Positions 42,585 through 63,310 are shown, counted from the first letter of the stretch. The stretch: DNA of 64,000 bases from Zygnema circumcarinatum (GCA_037447605.1 CM074817.1:1011364-1075363), one strand, 5' to 3'. The notes: generated by a model from the letters alone, not told the origin. Numbers and translations: made by a program.

Positions 42585-43193
42585 GCAAAGCCGCATGGCT
42601 CAGTGTGGTTTGCTCCATGTGGATTGGGTCCAATAGTTTGAAAGAACACGCGACGATGTTGATTGACTAATCAAACGCGGTTAGTTAGTCACAAAGCACT
42701 CGGCGAACTTTTAGCGTGACGTGACACAGCGACCAGCTAGACGACTAGACCTTTTGGAGGCCGCACGGACCGCACGTGCCGTGATTCGTGACCGCCAATT
42801 AGAGAGCGCCAAGTGACTCCCGTCTGTCCCTTTCCCTGTCACTAACCGTAAAACAAGCGTCGGCCATCTTTCTCACATGGACAACGCCACGTCAGCCCTA
42901 TGTCACGTGGCGCTGTCCCACTGGAGCTTGCTCTTCCGGACCACAGCGCGCGTGTGGAAAAGCGCGTCCCGCGGGATGGGAGGACCGTCGCACGTCCGTC
43001 GTACTTCGTCGCATGGCGTCGCAGGTAATCGCAACACGCGTCAAGCAGCGCATGCCGGGTCTGCGGGAACACGTGGCGCTCTCCGGGCCACGGTGTGGGC
43101 TCACCGCGGCCTTATCCGCGTACAGGCACCAGGCACATCCGCTCTCGCACGCATATGTAGGGAACGTGCCCAGCACGCAGCGTGAGTCGACAG
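42585..43193. other. Upstream region of the membrane-protein gene
   Basis: GC-rich, with several CACGTG motifs and one-mismatch ERSE-like sites at 42795-42813 and 42906-42924. The segment 42900-42971 recurs in the pseudogene copy at 34916-34990. Confidence 0.5.
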
Positions 43194-43212
43194 CCAATCA
43201 GCGCGCGCCACG
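43194..43212 (+). promoter_or_regulatory. ERSE-like composite site CCAAT-N9-CCACG
   Basis: Exact; 157-175 bases before the start codon of the membrane-protein gene. Confidence 0.55.
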
Positions 43213-43228
43213 TTGACACTGTTCTCCA

Positions 43229-43247
43229 CGTGGCATCTCGCGATTGG
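43229..43247 (-). promoter_or_regulatory. ERSE-like composite site CCAAT-N9-CCACG
   Basis: Exact on the minus strand, 16 bases after the previous site and 14 bases before the TATA-like sequence. The divergent pair sits where proximal promoter elements are expected. Confidence 0.55.
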
Positions 43248-43260
43248 TCGTCCATGCGCG

Positions 43261-43266
43261 TATAAC
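43261..43266 (+). promoter_or_regulatory. TATA-box-like sequence of the membrane-protein gene
   Basis: GTATAAC, about 108 bases before the start codon, just downstream of the two composite sites. Confidence 0.45.
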
Positions 43267-43368
43267 AAGGAGCCCCCTCCCCCTTGCAAGCGCTCTTTCT
43301 CTCTCTTCTCTCCCTCCTCCCTACCTACCAAGCTCAAGCACTCGGCTCTCTGCTATCCGCCGGCAGCC

Positions 43369-45196
43369 ATGGCGGACCTTGCGTTCCCTGTGAAATGGGT
43401 GGAGGAATTCGATATTGCGGTGCCAATGGAGACGGATGTGATATTTGAGACGGTTGAGACAGTTGAGACGTTTCAGGCAGTGGAGACGAAGGATGTGCGG
43501 CCTCGGTTGAACGACGAGTTCAGCATGGGCCCTGTCGCGATGCTGCTCTTGAGTTTGTTGGTGTGGGCCGCGAGGGGCACGCTCTTCACGCAATGGGAGT
43601 TTGTGCAGCTGGCGATTGTGTTTGTCGTTTTAGGAGCGTTCGTCGCCAGGATGTGCAATCTGCTGGCGCTTATGCATCTGAAGCAACTTTCGGTGCATTA
43701 TTACAGTAAGGTAAGGAAAGGGTTGTTGCAAGGCACATTCACTTGTTCGATTACGCGATAGCTCTATTTGGGAACCAAATACAATATTTATTTTGAAGCT
43801 AAACGAGTTTTCGCGTTTGCTTTGCAGAACCCTCACTTTGAGGATGCTTCGCTCAGAAGACTTTACAGCCGAGAGAATAGCGCGCGGGTGGATTATTCCA
43901 CGCAGCACACAGGTTTGGTTCTGAACTCTCGACTGGAATAAATTGGCACTTTGTCTTGAAAGGTTGAGTTGTAGGTTCAATTTCTTTCTTTTGTTTGACT
44001 TCGCAATCGATCAAAATTGTTGCATGCAAAATCAGAGTTTGGGCTAGACAGTGACAGGAACAGGTTCATGATGAGGGTTGGGGGACTGGAATTGCAACTA
44101 AGGTTGAGTGCCTGCAGCTTCATTGGCTTGATGGTCGGAATAACTGAATAAATGATTCTTCAAAATGTAGAACAGAATTCTTAATGTACGTAGTACATTA
44201 GTAGAAGGCTTGATGGTCGGAATAACTGAAGGAATACAGGGGTGTTTGTGCGTGTCTATCTCTGTGCAGTTCTGCGGTCCGCTACAAAGAAAGCGGCACG
44301 AGAGGACATCATGCGCTCGGGTTTCTACATGCTCGTGGCTCGGGTCTTTGCGCCAGACGCCTTGGACAAGTCCGCATGGGACCTTTTGCAGTTGGCACTC
44401 TCCCTCCTTCTTGTCACACTGATTGTCCTCGACATCACCAATCTGCTGATGAAGAAGAAGTTGGAGCGATTGTTTGATACGATGTTTCACGCGGTATGTG
44501 CACCTCCATACAAAGCCGCAGGATTGTTTCGATAACTTGTCTCTGAAATAAAGAAATGGATCAGAAAACATTTTTTTTGCAGCCTTTGCTTGATGTAGTT
44601 GCATTGAGTTCGCTTTACTGCGGGAATGAATGAACTGACCGATGATAAATGAATGCTGCATGCTGTGGGCGGAGCAGGCTGTGGGGAGGCTCAAGTTTCT
44701 CTCTAATCGCGCCCAGCCGTATGTGAGGGCGGAGCAGTTGTGGGAGTTGGTTCTCGCGGGGCCTTACAATACAGCGTGGGAGGAGGGGGACAAGGAGTGG
44801 GTGCGTTGGTTATGGCCGATTGTGTTCTATCGCCTTTTTATGCACCCGCAGGTAGAGGTGTGGGAGCCCACCCTCGAGGTGCGGAATCAGTGGCTCATGT
44901 GGCGGAAGCAGGGGCCGTTTTGGCTTGGGAGGGAGGGAGGGAGGGAGGGAAAAAGGGAGGGAGGGGACGCAGGGGGGCATGGAAGGCGGTGGTCCCTGCT
45001 CGTCAGATTTGTTCCGGGCCCAACATCGGGGCTCAGTTCAGTTCCTGGCCCAACATCGGGGCTCAGTTCAGTTCCTGGCCCAACATCGGGGCTCAGTTCA
45101 GTTCCGAGCTCAACATCGGGGCTCAGTTCAGTTCCGGGCCCAACATCGGGGCTCAGTTCAGTTCAGTTCGTTTTTTGTACAGTGAGATTGGAATGA
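43369..45196 (+). CDS. Unrecognised three-helix membrane protein with 10-residue C-terminal repeats
   Basis: I do not recognise the family. Exons: 43369-43710, 43828-43912, 44270-44493 and 44678-45196 (389 residues, phases consistent). The N-terminus MADLAFPVKWVEEFD is acidic with an ETVETVETF repeat. Hydrophobic helices lie at about 55-71 (VAMLLLSLLVW), 79-101 (VQLAIVFVVLGAFVARM) and 181-200 (LLQLALSLLLVTLIVLD). After the third helix comes a basic patch (LLMKKKLERLF), then a Trp-rich domain (LWELVLAGPYNTAWEEGDKE, WLWPIVFYRLF). The C-terminus is five copies of VPGPTSGLSS encoded by a 30-bp tandem repeat (45011-45160). The acceptor of the last exon (GGAGCAG) lacks a pyrimidine tract, so that boundary is less certain. 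A partial, deleted copy lies at 34425-35030. Confidence 0.75.
45011..45160 (+). repeat. 30-bp tandem repeat, five units, in coding sequence
   Basis: Units at 45011, 45041, 45071, 45101 and 45131, each reading CCCAACATCGGGGCTCAGTT in its core, with small changes in GTTCCGGG/GTTCCTGG/GTTCCGAG. Only one unit is present in the copy at 34.7 kb. Confidence 0.95.
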
Positions 45197-46602
45197 GCGG
45201 AGAAAGGGAGAGGCGGAGCAAGTCGTCTGCTTGTTGAACGTTGCAGGGTCGTCAGCAACATCATGAGTGCTGCTTTTTTATTTTCCACATTCGTTATTCA
45301 GCTTCATTTTCCATTTCAGTTCAGTTCAGATCAGGTTAAGGGAAATTTAGACTGAAGCTGAATAATAATAATTTGTGAAGAGTGACTATTTAGAGCAAGT
45401 TTTTGCTCTTCGTTGTCCAGCAGAGTTCATGGTCGTTTCGTTTTTTTTGTTCAGTCCATTGTTTAGTTTTAGTTTCAGTTTCATTCCAGTTCAGTTGTAG
45501 TCGAGTCTCTCCCTTGTCATTGGCTGAAAGTCGCTTTAGCTGCAGGGCCATCGTCGTCGTGGTCATCTTTCTGTACTTTTTTTTGGCGTTTTTACGCCAT
45601 TTCATGACGAGTGTCGAACAATTTGAAAAAGCTCTTGTTTACCTCTCTCTTGCTTCCCATCCCCTCCTCTTTCTCCTCTCTCTGTCCTCTCTCTCTCCTC
45701 TCCCTCTGCCGTCTTCCCCTTCGGTTGTCCTGTATTTGGAATTGAGGACACGACAAAATAACTGCAAACAGAGATACCCTCTAGCAGAACTGCTGCAAAC
45801 AGAGATACCCTGTAGCAGAACTGCTGCATTCGGCAGACAAACGCTGAAACCACCGTATTTTGCAACTGCGGAATTCGACCCGCTCATTAAGGGGTTGAGG
45901 AGACTTAGAAAAGTTTCACACTTTTGGAACTTCAAAATCAACATATGCTAATCCGGCAGACTAGTTAATAACAGCGTGTGAAACAAGTATACTTCCTGTA
46001 GAACGAATTCCATATCGGCCTTTCCAAAATCTGAAACCGAATCCCCCTATTTCTAGCGCCTCGTCTACACTTCAACAGCACACGATCCAAACAGCACAAA
46101 TGCTCAAATAACAACTCACATGTCATTTTGTGCCACATCTGTTCACATCATGTGAACAGCTCCTCTAGGTACCTTAGGCCCTATGACTAGTTGGCCATTC
46201 AGAGACCAGAAACTGACCGGAAACAAACATACAAACAACAGTACAAAAAAGGCTCTTTTGCAAGATGTAATCGTCACACAGTTGATATTTTCGGCCTTTA
46301 AATTTCTTTCCAAGACGAAACGTTTTTAGCGTCTAGCCGAACCAAAATAAAAGAGAAAAAAAGAGCGGCGGGGGGGCGGGGGATTGAAGAGGTGGAGTGG
46401 ACAGCAGCAGAGAAATTAAATTCTCACAACCTCGCCTCAGAAAGATTCCAACGCCTTATCCCCCTAAGGTACCACCCCCACCCCCTAACCCTAATCCCCC
46501 AAAACTCTAAACCCTTCCGCCGTGCATCGTGGTGCTTTGTGCTAGTCTCTGCCTGGGTACCCCGCCCTCCACAGATGTCCAAATTTTCGTCTCTTCTCTC
46601 TC

Positions 46603-46646
<44 letters not shown>

Positions 46647-46912
46647 GCCTGACTTAAAAAATTGATGAGGGTGCACATAAACTATGAACAAATGTCCGTT
46701 TGCACCCCGCCTGGTCCTCAATCCTAGCCTAAACCACGACACTGAAGCCTGAACCCTATACTTTTCCTTGTTACTTCACACTCGATCAACCGGCCCAACT
46801 CAAGGAGCGATTCATCGTACCTTTTGCATCGTAAAGCTCTGACAAGCTTCTTGCTGCCACCCCTCCTCTTTCCCTTTCAAAGAACAACTAGCTGTGACGT
46901 CATCAAATGCGG

Positions 46913-46947
<35 letters not shown>

Positions 46948-47410
46948 TCCACGGGATTCAGTGAACGTTCTTCATGGAGCTCCTTGAGCTCTCACTCACT
47001 CACTCAGTTAACAGTCCTACAAAGAACACCGCTACATAGAACAGCTTCTATTCGCCTAGACGCCTTCTTCTGTCAGCCGTCGTGATCTCTTCCATTCTTT
47101 CCCATTCATTTCTTCATTTTCGTACATCTGAGCTGAACTGACAACTTTTTTTAGCCATGTATAGGCCGTCATTCTCGGCCTCGTAAAGGCCCAATTCTGA
47201 AAATATACTACAACTCCTCTCGGCCAAATATACCTGTTAAGCTACTCCAGAAATCTCAACCCAATTGCTACCATAATCTCATTTTCTCCCCAACGAAAAT
47301 TAGTGTTCCATTGATTACTAACTTTCTACGTGCCCCCTAACACGTCCACAAATTTCTCCTCCACAGTTATTGACGGCGTTGAAAGTTCTCTCCAGCTTCA
47401 CCCTAGAGGC
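45197..47410. other. Convergent intergenic region
   Basis: 3' UTRs and spacer. Holds a near-perfect direct repeat of about 30 bp (AACAGAGATACCCT, near 45766 and 45797), a (CT)n run at 46590-46645 and a (CTCACT)n run at 46916-46945. No gene recognised. Confidence 0.5.
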
Positions 47411-56542
<9,132 letters not shown>

Positions 56543-57852
56543 GGCGGGCTGCTGCCGCCACCGCCCTACATCTGTCGCCTCCACTCTTCTCCCTCGCTCT
56601 TTCTCCACTCCTCCTTCCTCCCCTACTACTTCCCCTCTCTTTGTTCAGCTACGTCCTGATGTTCAAGCTGAATGGAAGCGCTCCAAACCCAAAAAGAGAG
56701 TCACTTCTTCTTCCTTTACTCTTCTTCTTCTACTCACTTCCGTCGTCCTTTCTCTCACTCTCCTCCTTACTCCTGACTTACTTCCTCCCCCTTCCTACAG
56801 CTATGTCTTGCTGTTAAGTCAAAGGGAGACGTTCCAAATCCAAAATGATTGCCTCCTCCTCTTCCTTCTTCTATCCTCAGCTAAAGGAGTCTCCAAGAAC
56901 TGAAAACAGCAGTAATCCTAAAATCCTTAAAAGCCTGCTCCTCTTGCTCCTCCTTCCTCCTCACCACTCCAACTCCATCTCCCACCCTCCTCCCTTCTGT
57001 TCCTTCAGCTCAGCCACCTCAACAGCTGTATACGCCCTTCCAACCCTAAGCTCTCCTCCTCTTCTTCCCTCCCTCCCACCCCCTACCACCACCCCTCGCC
57101 CTCCTTTCTACCTCCTCCTACCTCCTCCCTTTCCTCTCCCTCTTCCTTCCCTTCCCCTGAACCAAACAAACACCCAAACTCCAAACCCTTCCCCTCCCCC
57201 TTCCCCTCCTTATATTCCTCCCCAAAAACACAAAGAACCTGAACCCTCTGAAGAACCCTTCTTCAGCAAGCTTCTCCTCCTCCTCTGCTCCTCCTTCGGC
57301 CGTGTTCCAAAACCCTAATCAAGGGTTCACCGGCAATGCCAAGCTCTCCAGAAACTATGGCGCCGGCAGCAAAATTAGGGTTTGCGCCACTGCAGAAGCT
57401 CAAAGTACAGGAGACAGACCTTCTGGCTTGGCGGCCCTTTGTACTTCCAGTTTTTTGACGGCCAAGAGTCACATTTGACGGTTTTTGTTCGCCGGTTACG
57501 CAAAATCGTGACGACCGGCAATATCGGTGATCCGTCGCCAGTCGGTGACGTCCAGAATAGACGGCCGTTGCTGCCAGCCGGCAGAAAAACAGACGGTATG
57601 CTGCCGGCTGCGGCCCAGAGTCGCCGGCCAGACGGCTCAAAATGGAAAATAAGTTTTTCGATGGTATTTTGCGGCGGACATCAGCCAATGAGCGCCGTCA
57701 GGAATCTCCGGAAAGCCACGTGGCAGATCTACACGGCTGGACGCGTAGGACAAAATTTTGAGATGGACATGTGGCGGTTTCTCATTGGCTGAAATCTGAG
57801 CACGCCAGTGGAAAGGAGGCGGCGTAGGGTGGGTCCCCAATAGGGACGAGAA
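56543..57852. other. 5' region of the DCD-TRF4 fusion gene
   Basis: 56560-57300 is a C/T-rich (coding-sense purine) leader-like tract with no gene seen. The telo-box-like AACCCTAATC is at 57314. A one-mismatch ERSE-like site is at 57770-57788. Confidence 0.5.
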
Positions 57853-57871
57853 CCAATGAGAGAATGCCACG
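57853..57871 (+). promoter_or_regulatory. ERSE-like composite site CCAAT-N9-CCACG
   Basis: Exact; about 1.3 kb upstream of the fusion-gene start codon, 15 bases from the next site. Confidence 0.5.
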
Positions 57872-57886
57872 TGATCTACGTGTACA

Positions 57887-57905
57887 CGTGGTTTTTCCTG
57901 ATTGG
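57887..57905 (-). promoter_or_regulatory. ERSE-like composite site CCAAT-N9-CCACG
   Basis: Exact on the minus strand. Forms a divergent pair with 57853-57871, the same arrangement as the pair at 43194/43229. GTAC cores lie on both sides (57882, 57926, 57936). Confidence 0.5.
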
Positions 57906-59171
57906 TAATTTCCTAGTTTTTTTTTGTACAGTATGCGGTACGGACCCACTAGGGGGCTTGATCGATCTTGGACATTTCGAAGGACAAACTAGTACGTTTC
58001 ATTACTGTACTAAGGCAAGGATGTGAATGTACTGTTTCAGATCCCGATTTTTTCAAGACAGAAATGCTCTTAGCGTAGAGTCCGACTTTTTGCTGAACTG
58101 TGGGGGCGACAAGTTGGTGGTTACACTCATGTTGGTTGTCAACCACTACTATGAGAACTTCAGAACAACGCAATGTTGTTGAAGACATATGAAACATGGA
58201 ACGCGACACTTTGCAAGAAACATGCGCAACAAACAACAACAACAACAACATTCGCAACAACATCAACGACGTAGCGAAATGAACCAACATGCGCAACATA
58301 CACGGCAGAGCAACACAACATGGACATGCACAACAACACAAACAAACGGAACATGGAGCACGCACATTGGTCACATTCCAGACGTCCAAATTGTTCGATG
58401 AATCTTCGATTCGTCCTCAACAATTTGCAGCTCCCCCCTCCCAGAGCTGTGCCCTCAGACTCGCCCTTTCGTTACACTTTCTTCTCTCCTTCTCCGCCTC
58501 CGCTTTAACATACACTTCACTTCACTTCTCTCCTCCTATGATACATTTCAATATGGAGCCAGGCTCATACTGCTTCTTATGTTCAGCCTGCCTCTAACTC
58601 TGTCTCTACCAACCTAACCCCCATAGTATAATAATAGTAATGACATAAGCTTTCCTCCCATCCCCTTCCAGAGGACCCCCAAAACGTATGCAGACATACA
58701 TGTTCTGCTTTTTGCCCTAATTTCCAAAGCAGCTTCTTGCCTCCATTCTGGACAATGTACAGGCTGTTGTCCCCCTTGCAGCCTTCCTCATCTTCATCCT
58801 TATCCTTATCTTCTCCTTAATTCTGCAAAATCTTCCTCCTATCGTCGTCGAACTCCCTGCCATGACTTGTCAAATCGACTTATCTGAAGCTCAAGCTGCA
58901 CCCCAATATCCAGACAGACACAAACTCCCTTTTTTGTTTTTGCATCGTAGATTACATTGCCTGCTCTCGGGTCCATTTTTTGCCTTTTCCCGGAGCCGCC
59001 ATTATGTTGATACAAATTACAGTCGCAGTGAAGAAGGCCCCACTGCGCATGTGCAGCGGCCGCCGTTCCATGGACATAGTAGGAAAATTGCCAAGACTGG
59101 TCTTATGCGGGTCGAGGGTCTTATTGCACAACGCAATTTCACATGAATGGGTTTCCATGTCCGCACGGCAT
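57906..59171. other. Spacer between the two DCD genes
   Basis: Contains CAACAA-rich sequence at 58185-58340 and C/T-rich sequence downstream. No gene recognised. The part next to 59171 is the 3' UTR of the second DCD gene. Confidence 0.5.
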
Positions 59172-60059
59172 TCAGTTGTGGACGAGGGGACCGTTTTCAT
59201 AGAACAGGTCCAGAAGGTCAAGCGTCTGCAAGACCAATCCCATGCATAGATTGACCCCATGTCACATGTTTGTGCTGCATATAGTCGCCCTTTCCCTCCC
59301 CTCTCTCTCTCCCTCTCTCCCTCACTCCCTCTCGTCTCTCTCTCTCGTCCTTCCTCTCTCTCTGATGCATGAAGGAAGGAAAGGCGAGATGTAAAGTAAG
59401 AGAGATGGGGTAATAGTGAGTGAGAGAAGGTGGACAAGGAGCAGGAGAGATACTGGAGGAGAAACTCTCACTCACTCTCTCTCTGTCTTCCTCTCTCTCT
59501 CTTGTGCATGAAGGGAGGAGAGGAGAGATGTATGAGTGAGAAAAAGTGGACAAGGAGCAGGAGAGATACTGGAGGAGAAACTCTCTCTCTCTCTCTCTCT
59601 CCTCCTCTCTCTCTCTCTGGTCCATGAAGGGAGGAGACGCGAGATGTAAAGTAGGAGCAAGGTGGTAACAGTGAGTGAGAATAAGTGGACAAGGAGAAGG
59701 AGAGATACTGGAGGAGAAAAGGAAGGAGAGAAGGTACGTGGCAAGCCTGTGAAGGATAAATGGAACGTAACCCTAAGTCAGCCACCACTCTCATTCGGAG
59801 ACATTTTGGCTGCGAACCACATCACATTCACTTGCAAATGCAGGGCGAGCTGACCTCGGGTACGGACAGCTGCAGGCGGAACTTTGGACCGTCGTAATGG
59901 TGAAGGATAGGTCTGAACGCCTCCTCCTCTAAAGGCTGGCAGAGACTCCGCACACGAACACGCACCTGATGCTTCAACCCAATGGAATACGTCAGAGAAC
60001 GAGAGAGAGAGAGCGAGCGAGAGAGAGAGAATGAGAGAGAAAGAGAGAGCGAGCAAAGA

Positions 60060-60118
<59 letters not shown>

Positions 60119-60121
60119 GGG

Positions 60122-60156
<35 letters not shown>

Positions 60157-61222
60157 CGAGAGAGTGAGAGAGAGAGCGAGAGAGAGAAACCTAAAACCCC
60201 ATCCCGCGACATGCCCATCGACTATCCTTGTCAACCAGATGGCGAAACCACGAGGGGGGGGGGGGGGGGGGGGGGGGGGNNNNNNNNNNGGGGGAGGGAA
60301 GGCGAGGGAGAGGGGGAGAGGGGGTGGGGAAGGGAAAGGGACGAGGGGGAAGAGTGGGGTAGTGGGGGAGAGGGGGAGGGAGGGAGGAGAGGAGGGTTAA
60401 GGGGAAGGGGAGGGAAGTGTGGGGAAGAGGGGGAAGGAGGGAGGGAGGGCGGGGGGGAGGGACAGGGAGGGGGTGGACGAGGGTGGGGTATAAGGGGAGG
60501 AGAGGGGAGGGGTAAGGGAGGGGGAAATTGGGGGATGGAGAGAAAGGGGTAAGAGGGGAAGGGAGGCGGAAGTGGGTATGGAGAAAGGGAACATGGGGAT
60601 GGAGTTGGGGGTGGAACATGGTAATGGAGAAGGACAGAGAGGCGAAGGGAGTGGGAGGGGAGGAAGATGGGGGAGAGGGGAGAGGGGGGAGAAGAGGGGC
60701 TGCGAAAGGGGGTCGGCGAGAGGCAGGCAGAGGGGAAGGGAAGGAAGGGGGGTGGGAGAGCGGGAGGAAGAGGGAGGGAGAGGAAGAGAGAAAGGGTACG
60801 GGGGGAGGTGGGAGAGAGGGAGGTAGAAGGACGGGGGAGAGGGAAGTCGGAAAAGCGAGGGAGAGAGGAAGGGAGAGGGATAGCCAGGGTTCGAATTAGA
60901 CAAGAGTGGGAGACGGGGGTGGAGAGGGACAGGGTGAGGCAGGAGAGATGGTGGTGGGCAACGAGGGCGGCAGAGAGGATGGGAGAGGAGAGACAGGAAG
61001 TAGAAAGTAAGAAAGGAAAGTAAGAGAGAGAGAGAGGGGAGGCTGACCGAAGAGTTGGCGCTTAAGATCTTCCTGCATTGTGTCATTATTGCAGACGAAG
61101 ATATAGCCTCCTAGGGGCTCCCCATGAGAGAGAGCCTCAGCGGGAGGGAGAGACTTAAAGCGGCGGTCAGAGGCAGCCTGGCGAATAAAGAAAGGAGGGT
61201 TGCCAGTGAAGACTCCCGTCAT
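59172..61222 (-). CDS. Stand-alone DCD-domain protein (middle exons missing at assembly gap)
   Basis: Readable coding exons: 61222-61048, 59965-59855 and 59225-59172 (stop TGA). The first gives MTGVFTGNPPFFIRQAA, then LGGYIFVCNNDTMQEDLKRQ, ending in phase 1. The next gives VRVRVRSLCQPLEEEAFRP and HHYDGPKFRLQLS, and the last gives TLDLLDLFYENGPLVHN. The exon at 59965-59855 has the same length (111) and phases as the matching exon of the neighbouring fusion gene (55174-55064), and the first exons end at the same codon. The two central DCD exons expected between (the FGLP...HGIFE and LNLDP...RFPSQ parts) are not found in 59966-61047, where a 10-N gap sits in poly-G; they are probably lost there. 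This is a tandem paralogue of the fusion gene without the polymerase. An upstream 5' UTR exon near 61409-61439 is possible. Confidence 0.72.
59363..59720. repeat. Three tandem copies of a roughly 115-bp unit in a DCD-gene intron
   Basis: Copies start near 59364, 59504 and 59619 (CATGAAGG), and share GAGATGTA and, at their ends, GGAGAGATACTGGAGGAGAA, separated by (CT)n runs. Confidence 0.85.
59998..60188. repeat. (GA)n microsatellite in the DCD gene
   Basis: GA run with GC interruptions, next to the exon at 59855-59965. Confidence 0.9.
60280..60289. other. Assembly gap (10 N) inside poly-G
   Basis: Flanked by G runs. The G/A-rich DNA from 60290 to about 61040 has no coding signal. The missing DCD exons are expected here. 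Confidence 1.
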
Positions 61223-61678
61223 TTTGAGGGCGGAGAAGAGCACCTGGGGGGGAGAGGAAGGGAGAAGAAGAGGGAGAGAGGGCGGGTGAGGGACTGGGAC
61301 GGGTGGGAAGGAGAGAGAGAGAGAGAGGGGGAGGGAAGGAAGGGGAGTAAGGGGATGATCTGTGGGGTAGGAGCTGTGTAGGATTTGTAGATAAGGAAAC
61401 GGTTTATAGTTACCTGCGATAGTTCTTGAATCTAGAACATTTGCTATGCAGAGAGAAAGCGGGAAAAGAGGGGAGAGAGAGAGAGAATGGGGGAAGTGAG
61501 GGAGGGTGAGAGGGAGGAGGGAGACAAGAAGGGGGAGGAGTAGAGAGGGGGAGAGGGAGAGAGAAAAGGAGGGAGAGGGAGAGAAGAGATTGACGGAAAG
61601 GAAGTGACAGAGGGAGAATCGTTGCAGAGAATGAGCAACTGAATGGACCGACAATCAGAGCATTCGCTATTCGCTATC

Positions 61679-61709
61679 CGTTAAGAGGTTCCAATGGAAC
61701 CTCTTAACG
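61679..61709. repeat. Perfect 15-bp inverted repeat with 1-nt spacer
   Basis: CGTTAAGAGGTTCCA at 61679-61693 and its exact reverse complement at 61695-61709. A cruciform or snap-back, upstream of the DCD gene start. Confidence 0.85.
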
Positions 61710-61788
61710 AAATTCTAAAGCACTCAAAATGTTCCCAATAGAATCGAGCATGCTGACATCAACTTACCCAGATAAAGATAAGAAAAAG

Positions 61789-61890
<102 letters not shown>

Positions 61891-62039
61891 GTAATCGTGA
61901 ACGCTGTATGCGGGGTATGGTTGATATGAATATGGGAGGAAAATAAAAAGAGAACGGATGAAGCAATCACAGGAAGAGCTTCAAGCGCTCTCAACTAACG
62001 GAGTAGTTCAGATATGCCCGGAGTGAAATTGATGCCACC

Positions 62040-62640
62040 TCTCACATTTCTTTCTCTCCCACTCTCTCCCTCTCTCTCTCCCCCTCTCTCTCTCCTCCCT
62101 TCACCGCAATCCCTCTCCCCCTTCACCTCCTAGCCCAGTCCTCGTCTTCACTTTCCCCCTTCCTAGCCTCTACCCCCACTATCCCACCAATTCCTCTCTC
62201 ACTCGCCTTCTCCCATCTCATCTCCTAAAGGTCCCTCACTCTCTCCCTCCCCTACCTCTTAGCTCTACCTCGTGGCTGTCTCCCTCCCTCCCTCTCTCAC
62301 TCTCCCTCCCTATCTCTTCTCGCCCCCCACCAAATTCTCCTCCTGCTCACCTCCTTTGCAGCCAACTACGCCTTGCCAGGTCATCTCACCATCCTCTCCC
62401 TCATCTGTCGCGGCATTCCCCTCTCTCCACACCTCCCCACCATGGCTCCTCTTCTTCCCCTCCCGCACTAAATATACCTCTCCCCTCTCTCTCCCCTTCC
62501 CTCTCTCGTTCCCCCTCCCTCTCTCTCTCTTGCTCCCTCTCTCCCTCTCCCTCACTCCCGTCCTCCCTCCCTCCCGCCCTATATCGCTTTCTGTCCACCT
62601 TTCCCTCTCCCTCTCCCTCTCCCACTCTGTATTACCCAGC
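62040..62640. repeat. CT-rich upstream tract
   Basis: C/T-rich, imperfect CTCTCCC units. The open frame through it on the plus strand is compositional. Confidence 0.7.
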
Positions 62641-62769
62641 CTGCCAGCCGCCACGCAGTTTCTCCGCACGACGTCCAGACCGCGCGGTGAACCGCGCGAC
62701 CAACCACACGGTTTCTTGGCCCCATTCTCCGCACCGAGCCGCTTCGCGAGAGGTAGTGCTCCCGCGCGG

Positions 62770-63215
62770 TTTTCACCATCCGTACAGTTTTATGCGCTTT
62801 GTTCCCATAAACCGTACAGTTTATCGTACGAAATCGTACCAGAATTGACCCTTTCGGCGGTTGCGCATCGCTGTTTCTGCCCGTTCGTACACAATGTACG
62901 AATATGTCGGCAGATACGACAAATACTAGTCTTTTGTCGCGTTTCGGCGGTTCGGCCTCGGCCAGTTCGACTGGGCGGTGTTTCGACGTGGCTCAGACCA
63001 ATCAAGAGGAGCCACGTCATTTCCGATCATGACGCTCACGTGGCGCCACCATGACATAGTGGGCGGTATATGCTGTCGTTTACTGACTGTACGGACGAGA
63101 TTGAAAGAATCAAGTGTATGATCTTTTAACCTACAGTACGGTCATGGCTGTACGAAAAGATCTTTTTTCAATATTGTCCAGTTATATTATGCCACGTGTG
63201 CAAATCGTACACGTG
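62770..63215. promoter_or_regulatory. GTAC-core and ACGTGG-rich upstream region
   Basis: About ten GTAC cores, many as CCGTAC or GTACGA, mixed with GACGTGG, CACGTGG and CCACGTGTG motifs and an exact ERSE-like site. Upstream of the second DCD gene (start 61222) and possibly of an unseen gene to the right. Confidence 0.45.
62998..63016 (+). promoter_or_regulatory. ERSE-like composite site CCAAT-N9-CCACG
   Basis: Exact; within the GTAC/ACGTGG-rich upstream region. Confidence 0.5.
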
Positions 63216-63310
63216 GTACCTTCCATCTGAAAATATTTACCAAAGAAGAAATGTTGTGGATAAGGAATGTCGGTGGTGCCAAGGGGAGTTTTTGGACGGT
63301 ATCGAGACCG

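Noticed and set aside
42877-43185. 102-codon open frame with similarity to the 34.7-34.99 kb frame
   Set aside because: The similarity follows from duplicated promoter DNA; no splice link to the downstream coding exons and the start is inside the upstream region.
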